Source of the DNA: JANNBN01 sp031385545
GTDB lineage: Bacteria > Actinomycetota > Acidimicrobiia > Acidimicrobiales > JANYDT01
DNA: 48,474 nucleotides
Reading direction: 5' to 3'
Assembly: GCA_031385545.1 (NCBI GenBank)
Contig: JANNBN010000037.1
Span: forward strand, 1-48,474
Part shown: piece after piece, positions 43,976 to 48,474 of the stretch
Position numbering within the stretch: the stretch's first letter is position 1
How the letters are laid out: each line of letters opens with the position of its first letter
Notes under the pieces: model-generated
Databases searched by the model: none
What the model saw: only the letters and a program-made list of their open reading frames with translations
What the model was told of the DNA's origin: nothing
Program-made: the position numbers and the translations under genes

Positions 43976-45673
43976 GTGATTCCCGTACTTTTCCCCGACG
44001 AGGTCCGCGCTCTCGACGCTGCTGCAGCGGTGTCCAACGACGTGCTGATCGAGCGCGCAGGGCATGCCGTAGCCGTCGAGGCTCTGGCGATGCTTGGCGG
44101 AGCGTACGGCCGAAGAGTTGTCGTGGTTGCTGGTCCGCGGGCAAACGGTGCCGATGCATTGGTTGCGGCACGCCTGCTGGAGCGGCGAGGCGTCCGGGTA
44201 CAGGTCGTCCGGGTGGATCGGGACACTCCGCCGCCGGCTCGCCTGCCGCGTAGTGATCTGGTCATCGACGGTGCATACGGCATCTCGCTGAGTGGGCCTT
44301 ACCTCGCGCCGGACCCGGCTGGCGCACCGGTTCTCTCGGTCGACATTCCCTCGGGGATCGACCCCATCACCGGAGAGGTGGTCGCCGGAGGCGTTGCGGT
44401 GCAGGCCGACGTCACGGTGACGTTCGCCGCGATGAAACCGGGTTTGCTCCTCGCTGAAGGCCCTCGGGCATGCGGCCGAATTGTGGTAGCCGATATTGGT
44501 CTCGATGCCACTTCGTATGCGCACGCAGGACTGGTCACACGAGAAGACATCGCCCGGCTCCTTCCTGAACGAAGCCGTGACGCGCACAAGTGGGATGCGG
44601 CTGTCCTGGTTGTTGCCGGTTCCGCGGGGATGACCGGCGCGCCCCTGCTGGTGTCATCGGGTGCGCTGCGAGCCGGAGCCGGGATGGTGCGGCTGGGGGT
44701 TCCGGGGCGCATCGTGGGTGACACTGAAGCAGTTGCGGTTGAACTGCCCGAGGAGCACTGGTCGCAGCAGGCGATTCTGTTGTCCGAGAAGTGCGGTGCG
44801 CTGGTGATCGGCCCCGGCCTCGGCCGTGCCAGAACGACGCGCGCATCAGTGCGCCAACTGTTGTCGAAGTGCCCGCTCCCGACCGTCATCGATGCCGACG
44901 CAATCGTCGCCTTGGCCCCTGGGTCATCCGACGAAGATCCGCGGGCACTTGCTCGGTCGACGGGCATCCAAGGACCCCTTCCGGGGCCAGCCTCGTCGGC
45001 CCATGGCGTCGGAGCAGGTGCGCGAGCCGTTTCGGCTGGATCTTCCGGCGGGAAAAGCAGTGCAGCTCGTGCTGGTGCTCCTCACGTCGGCGAGACGGCC
45101 GCTGCTGCGCTCCGTGCGGCGTCGAACGGTGATCTGCTGCCCGGTCGGCGAGCGGTGCTGCAGGCTGCAAGCCGTCGTATCGGTGCGAGCCCGGCAGCGG
45201 CATCCGCCGCCGGCACCGCTCGCACCGCAGAGTTCGACGCTGCTGTGCGCGGGTTGGCCGGTCGGCCGCCCGGCACCACCGTGCTGACCCCGCACGAAGG
45301 CGAGTTCAGGGCGCTCACGGGCCAGGCCGTGGGGGCCAACCGGTTTGCCGATGTCCGCCGTTTGGCCGCGGCGACTGGAGCGGTCGTCCTGCTCAAAGGT
45401 CCGACGACGCTGATCGCATCACCTGACGGGTGGGTGGACGTCGTGACAACGGGCGACCAGCGCCTTGCTACCGCGGGCACCGGCGATGTGCTTGCGGGGG
45501 TCATCGGCGCTCTGCTCTCCCAGGGGCTGTCTGCTGCGAAGGCAGCGTCCGTCGGAGCGTGGCTGCACGGCACGGCAGCAACCAGCGGCTTGTCTGCCGG
45601 ACTGGTTGCTGGCGACCTCCCTGGCCTGGTTGCAGCGGTTCTCAGCCAAGTCAGGGCGGAGCGCGCCCGATGA
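43976..45673 (+). CDS. nnr: bifunctional NAD(P)H-hydrate epimerase / ADP-dependent dehydratase with insertion
   Basis: Repairs hydrated NAD(P)H. 565 aa from GTG 43976. The N-terminal epimerase domain (about 1-200) has VVVAGPRANGADALVAARLL, where NNGGDG of the family reads ANGADA, plus VLSVDIPSGIDPITGEV. The C-terminal dehydratase domain has HKWDAAVLVVAGSAGMTGAP, LVIGPGLGR, TVLTPHEGEFRALTG and the catalytic TAGTGDVLAGVIGALL. Between VIDADAIVALAP (about 300-311) and TTVLTPHEGEF (about 435) lies some 120 residues of Ala/Gly/Ser-rich sequence not normal for the family. Its stop overlaps alr as ATGA. Confidence 0.92.
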   Translation: MIPVLFPDEVRALDAAAAVSNDVLIERAGHAVAVEALAMLGGAYGRRVVVVAGPRANGADALVAARLLERRGVRVQVVRVDRDTPPPARLPRSDLVIDGAYGISLSGPYLAPDPAGAPVLSVDIPSGIDPITGEVVAGGVAVQADVTVTFAAMKPGLLLAEGPRACGRIVVADIGLDATSYAHAGLVTREDIARLLPERSRDAHKWDAAVLVVAGSAGMTGAPLLVSSGALRAGAGMVRLGVPGRIVGDTEAVAVELPEEHWSQQAILLSEKCGALVIGPGLGRARTTRASVRQLLSKCPLPTVIDADAIVALAPGSSDEDPRALARSTGIQGPLPGPASSAHGVGAGARAVSAGSSGGKSSAARAGAPHVGETAAAALRAASNGDLLPGRRAVLQAASRRIGASPAAASAAGTARTAEFDAAVRGLAGRPPGTTVLTPHEGEFRALTGQAVGANRFADVRRLAAATGAVVLLKGPTTLIASPDGWVDVVTTGDQRLATAGTGDVLAGVIGALLSQGLSAAKAASVGAWLHGTAATSGLSAGLVAGDLPGLVAAVLSQVRAERAR

Positions 45674-46812
45674 CCTTCCGACCGTCATGGGCAGGGGTGG
45701 ACCTCGGGGCCATTGCGGATAACGTACGCGCGCTTCATATGGCTGCTGGGACCCCTCAGTTCTGTGCGGTCGTCAAGGCGGACGGGTACGGCCATGGTGC
45801 CGTGCAGTCGGCGCGCGCTGCATTGCGCGGTGGTGCAACCATGTTGGCAGTTGCGCTGGTCGAGGAAGCAACGGTGGTACGCGACGCCGGAATCGCCGTC
45901 CCTCTCCTGCTGCTCAGCGAGGCACCGCAGGGCGCAGAGTCAATTGTTGCGTCGCTCGACCTGGTCGCCACGGTGTACTCCGAGGCAGCCATCGATCGTC
46001 TCAGTGCAGCGGGCGGAATTGCCGGCACAATCGTCCGTGTGCATATTAAAATCGACACAGGTATGCATCGGGTTGGGTGTCGTCCAGATGAGGTGGTCGC
46101 CCTGGCCAAGCGTGCGGCGTCGGCTCCGAACGTGATGCATGTCGGCACGTTCACCCACCTCGCGGTGGCGGATGTTCCAACACTCGGGTACACAGACGAA
46201 CAACTCGGGCGCTTCAATATTGTGCTGGCTGAGCTGCGCACCGCCGGTATTGACCCTGGGTTGGTGCACGCTGCAAACTCGGCTGGTGCGATCGCCCATC
46301 CGGCGGCGCGCTACGACATGGTGCGCTGTGGCATTGCTATTTTCGGACAGTCGCCCGATCTCGCGCTGGACCCCGTGAGCTATGGGGTCTCGCTACGCCC
46401 TGCCATTCGCGTGATCAGCCATGTGTCGCATGTGAAGACCCTTCCCGCAGGGTCTCGAGCCAGCTACGGCTTGGCCTACAGCTACGCCGGTGAGTCGATC
46501 GTGGCCACGATACCCATCGGCTACGCGGACGGCATTCCTCGCCGTTGGTCAGCTGTGGGCGGTGAGGTGCTTGTCCGTGGCCGTCGCCGCCGGATCGGTG
46601 GCCGGGTCACGATGGACCAGATCGTGATCGACTGCGGTCCGGCAGCCGACCCTGCGTCGCAGGTCGCAATAGGCGACGAGGTTGTCCTCATCGGCCGTCA
46701 GGGTGACAACGAGATCAGCGCGTGGGAACTCGCAGGGCGGCTCGACACGATCGCGTACGAGATCACCTGTGGCTTGTCGGCCAGGTTGCCGCGGGTCTAC
46801 ACGGGCGCGTAA
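45670..46812 (+). CDS. alr: alanine racemase
   Basis: Makes D-alanine for peptidoglycan with pyridoxal phosphate. 380 aa. The PLP lysine is in FCAVVKADGYGHGAVQ. The catalytic Tyr is in SRASYGLAYSYAGES, with HIKIDTGMHRVG, NSAGAIAHP and GRVTMDQIVID also present. ATG 45670 overlaps the nnr stop as ATGA, indicating coupling. Confidence 0.97.
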   Translation: MTFRPSWAGVDLGAIADNVRALHMAAGTPQFCAVVKADGYGHGAVQSARAALRGGATMLAVALVEEATVVRDAGIAVPLLLLSEAPQGAESIVASLDLVATVYSEAAIDRLSAAGGIAGTIVRVHIKIDTGMHRVGCRPDEVVALAKRAASAPNVMHVGTFTHLAVADVPTLGYTDEQLGRFNIVLAELRTAGIDPGLVHAANSAGAIAHPAARYDMVRCGIAIFGQSPDLALDPVSYGVSLRPAIRVISHVSHVKTLPAGSRASYGLAYSYAGESIVATIPIGYADGIPRRWSAVGGEVLVRGRRRRIGGRVTMDQIVIDCGPAADPASQVAIGDEVVLIGRQGDNEISAWELAGRLDTIAYEITCGLSARLPRVYTGA

Positions 46813-46833
46813 GTGGCCTCGTCGGTGCTGTCT

Positions 46834-47358
46834 TCAGATGGTGAACACCGTGACCTTGACTAGCGTTGCGTTGTTCTGCGACGTCAACTCCAGGGACCGG
46901 TAAGACCCGTCTGAGGCCTGCGAAGACCGGACCGGACCGCCCCCCACTTTCAGACCTGGGAAGTCCGGCAACGACAGGTAGGGCGACGGGTCGGTCACGA
47001 CGAACGACGCTTCGAGATGCCAGTCCTGGAACTGTTCGTAGAGACTGGTGAAGTTCTTGACGGTCGCAGGTATGGGAATGCCGGTGGCAGCGGAGACCTG
47101 GGTAGCAGTAGGTGTGCAGGTTGTGTCGGGCAACGGGCCGCGGCTAACGGTGCAGGTTCCCTGAACAGCGCCTCGCTGCTTCGTAGTACTTGTCACATCG
47201 CGAGCGGCGCCGATGAGACCGGCGCCGAGGTCGGGCTGGGCGTCGCCGCCCGAGTCGATCAGCCCGCCGACCGCCTGCATGAAGAGGAAGAGGAACAGGG
47301 CCGTGAGGAGGCCGGCAGCCAACATGATTTTGGCTCGTCGAGATTCGCCGTCGAACAT
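46834..47358 (-). CDS. unknown membrane-anchored protein
   Basis: 174 aa. A basic N-terminus (DGESRRAKIM) and one hydrophobic segment (LAAGLLTALFLFLFMQAVGG) give a type II anchor or uncleaved signal. The outside domain has two Cys (GTCTVSRGPLPDTTCTPTAT) and a beta-rich end (SYRSLELTSQNNATLVKVTV). No family is recognised. It begins 1 bp after the methyltransferase stop, so the two are one operon, convergent to alr. Confidence 0.7.
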   Translation of the reverse strand: MFDGESRRAKIMLAAGLLTALFLFLFMQAVGGLIDSGGDAQPDLGAGLIGAARDVTSTTKQRGAVQGTCTVSRGPLPDTTCTPTATQVSAATGIPIPATVKNFTSLYEQFQDWHLEASFVVTDPSPYLSLPDFPGLKVGGGPVRSSQASDGSYRSLELTSQNNATLVKVTVFTI

Positions 47359-47359
47359 G

Positions 47360-48142
47360 TCAGACCCTCCACCAGACGGTGACGATACTTGTGGAGTCAG
47401 ACTCGAAGTCGCTCGCTAGGGCCTCGGCGATTTCAGGATCGCGATCCGGTGAGAGGCACAACCGCTGGCGGGTGAATTCCACGAACTCGGCTTGGTCGAG
47501 CTGTTGCTTGCGCGGTGGACGGATCGATTGCTCGACGTGCGGTTCGTAGCCCGCGCAGCGGACAACCTCGACGAAGAGCTCCGCCGACGGTTCGGTTGGC
47601 CGGTCGAGGTTCCAGAAGCGTTTCCACAGTCCGTTGAATGGCGACGTGGGATGCCGGTCGGGAAGTTCGACCACAACTCCTCGAGTCGCGTGAGAGCTCA
47701 GTGCGCGTATGAATTCATCGATCTGGGCAACGTTGTACACAACGTGATGGCACACCACGACATCGGCGACCGGTGCGACGTCGGCGACGGCGGGCCAACG
47801 GCCGAGCACTGTTTGCATGGGAATCGAGCGGGACGCAGCCGCGGTGGTGAACTGATCGAGCATGGCTTGCTGCTCATCCACGCCGATCGCCTCTGTAACC
47901 AGTCGAGCGCCGAGTGGCAGGCTGGAACGACCCCCGCCGCAACCGATGTCGAGCACACAACCACCGTCGCCGAGTAGCGCCGTTGCGGCACGCATTGATG
48001 GTGTGTCCGACGGGTCATCGTCGGTTGAGCGGAACATCTTTGGCGGGTGAACCCATGGGTTGGTGGGTGCCTGGCTGAGGATCGCGTCGGGGATAGCCCA
48101 CGCGGCCAGTGCCTCGCTCCAACGCTGTCCGGGTTCGCTCAT
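47360..48142 (-). CDS. SAM-dependent class I methyltransferase
   Basis: About 260 aa from ATG 48142. Motif I is CVLDIGCGGGRSSLPL (about residues 62-77), motif II VTEAIGVDEQQAML and motif IV DVVVCHHVVYNV. After RGVVVELPDRHPTSPFNGLW the C-terminal part is variable. No substrate can be inferred. The frame is open to 48238, but the extra N-terminus is Ser/Thr-rich and unsupported. It is the first gene of a pair with the membrane protein. Confidence 0.85.
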   Translation of the reverse strand: MSEPGQRWSEALAAWAIPDAILSQAPTNPWVHPPKMFRSTDDDPSDTPSMRAATALLGDGGCVLDIGCGGGRSSLPLGARLVTEAIGVDEQQAMLDQFTTAAASRSIPMQTVLGRWPAVADVAPVADVVVCHHVVYNVAQIDEFIRALSSHATRGVVVELPDRHPTSPFNGLWKRFWNLDRPTEPSAELFVEVVRCAGYEPHVEQSIRPPRKQQLDQAEFVEFTRQRLCLSPDRDPEIAEALASDFESDSTSIVTVWWRV

Positions 48143-48200
48143 GCTCACGAAGCTTGTCACGGGCGTGTTGCTGCTGCTGTGTTCATCAGTCGGGTCGAGT

Positions 48201-48474
48201 TCAACGCGCGAGCGCAGCGGGTTCGTCTGATTGCACATTCGAATCGAACTTTGTGCCGGGTTTTACGCAACTGTGCCGGGAAATACGGTCGTAAATCCCG
48301 GCACAACGTCGTAAAATCCGGCACAAAGTCTGAAACCACAGGAGACCGCGCGAACCTGTGGAACGAGTCTTCGCTGTCGGCCAGTTCCTCGCCCGTTCCA
48401 TGATCCGGCTCACCCTCGCGCTCGCGACTGGTTCACCGGGGATCTTCGGTGGCTTGGCGTCGAGCAACCGAACC
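48201..48474 (-). other. open frame entering from the right edge, possibly a gene 3' end
   Basis: The minus-strand frame is open from the window edge and reads VRLLDAKPPKIPGEPVASAR then VSRIMERARNWPTAKTRST before running into the inverted repeat and stopping at 48201. The first 45 residues look protein-like and the rest is repeat-derived, so the repeat may have inserted at or replaced the end of a gene. No family is recognised. Confidence 0.3.
48248..48329. repeat. 82-bp inverted repeat made of four TGTGCCGG...TACG units
   Basis: Arms 48248-48287 and 48290-48329 match at 33 of 40 positions around a 2-bp centre. Each arm itself contains two direct copies of a unit of about 20 bp (TTTGTGCCGGGTTTTACG type). 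It lies between the methyltransferase and a frame entering from the right edge. It could be a REP/MITE-like element or a regulatory cruciform. Confidence 0.75.

Overview
The window is high-GC DNA with dense coding on both strands, frequent GTG starts and several starts that look leaderless. It carries Ku with a split LigD, a likely F420-type flavin oxidoreductase, a Gram-positive style sortable surface protein, a HelD-like RNA polymerase motor, and the order rplM-rpsI-glmM ... acpS-nnr-alr. Together these point to an actinobacterium. I infer an Acidimicrobiia-like lineage (Ilumatobacter relatives), but that class assignment is not proven by the sequence.

Region 1 (1-3.9 kb) looks like the decayed edge of a mobile or regulatory island. 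It holds a truncated unknown gene, a frameshifted ImmA/IrrE-type peptidase, the 3' half of a tRNA-Lys (a classical attachment-site signature), two divergent XRE regulators (one ATGA-coupled to an unknown 80-aa protein), and an intact ImmA/IrrE-like peptidase. Region 2 (3.9-8.5 kb) has a two-domain VOC protein behind three evenly spaced CCAACGTTGG-type palindromes, NudC, a YfcD-like Nudix hydrolase overlapping an 8-oxoguanine deaminase gene, and gpmA, closed by a strong hairpin. Region 3 (8.6-13.5 kb) has a secreted repeat protein with an LPXTG-like tail, a PAC2 protein with 20 consecutive Asp, and an unknown 554-aa protein.

Region 4 (13.6-18.8 kb) is a minus-strand operon: ATP-dependent ligase, Ku, LigD-type polymerase and apolipoprotein N-acyltransferase. 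The last gene is GTGA-coupled and has Ser where the catalytic Cys is expected. Gene remnants (PadR regulator and others) flank this operon. Region 5 (18.8-22.7 kb) holds a LuxR-HTH/NB-ARC regulator and a secreted Cys-rich protein, then about 680 bp with no clear gene. Region 6 (22.7-33.4 kb) has hemE-hemG, two Gfo/Idh/MocA dehydrogenases, an ABC exporter, HelD with a PPOX flavoprotein, and an EamA transporter.

Region 7 (33.4-38.2 kb) carries the most unusual protein: a membrane GGDEF-EAL protein fused to a C-terminal CelD/BioF2-like acetyltransferase domain. A small membrane protein and a phosphatidylcholine-synthase-like enzyme follow. Region 8 (38.2-48.5 kb) is core housekeeping (rplM, rpsI, glmM, acpS, nnr, alr) interrupted by accessory genes including a PEP-utilising swivel-domain protein. 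It ends in a methyltransferase/membrane-protein pair and an 82-bp inverted repeat built from four copies of a short unit.
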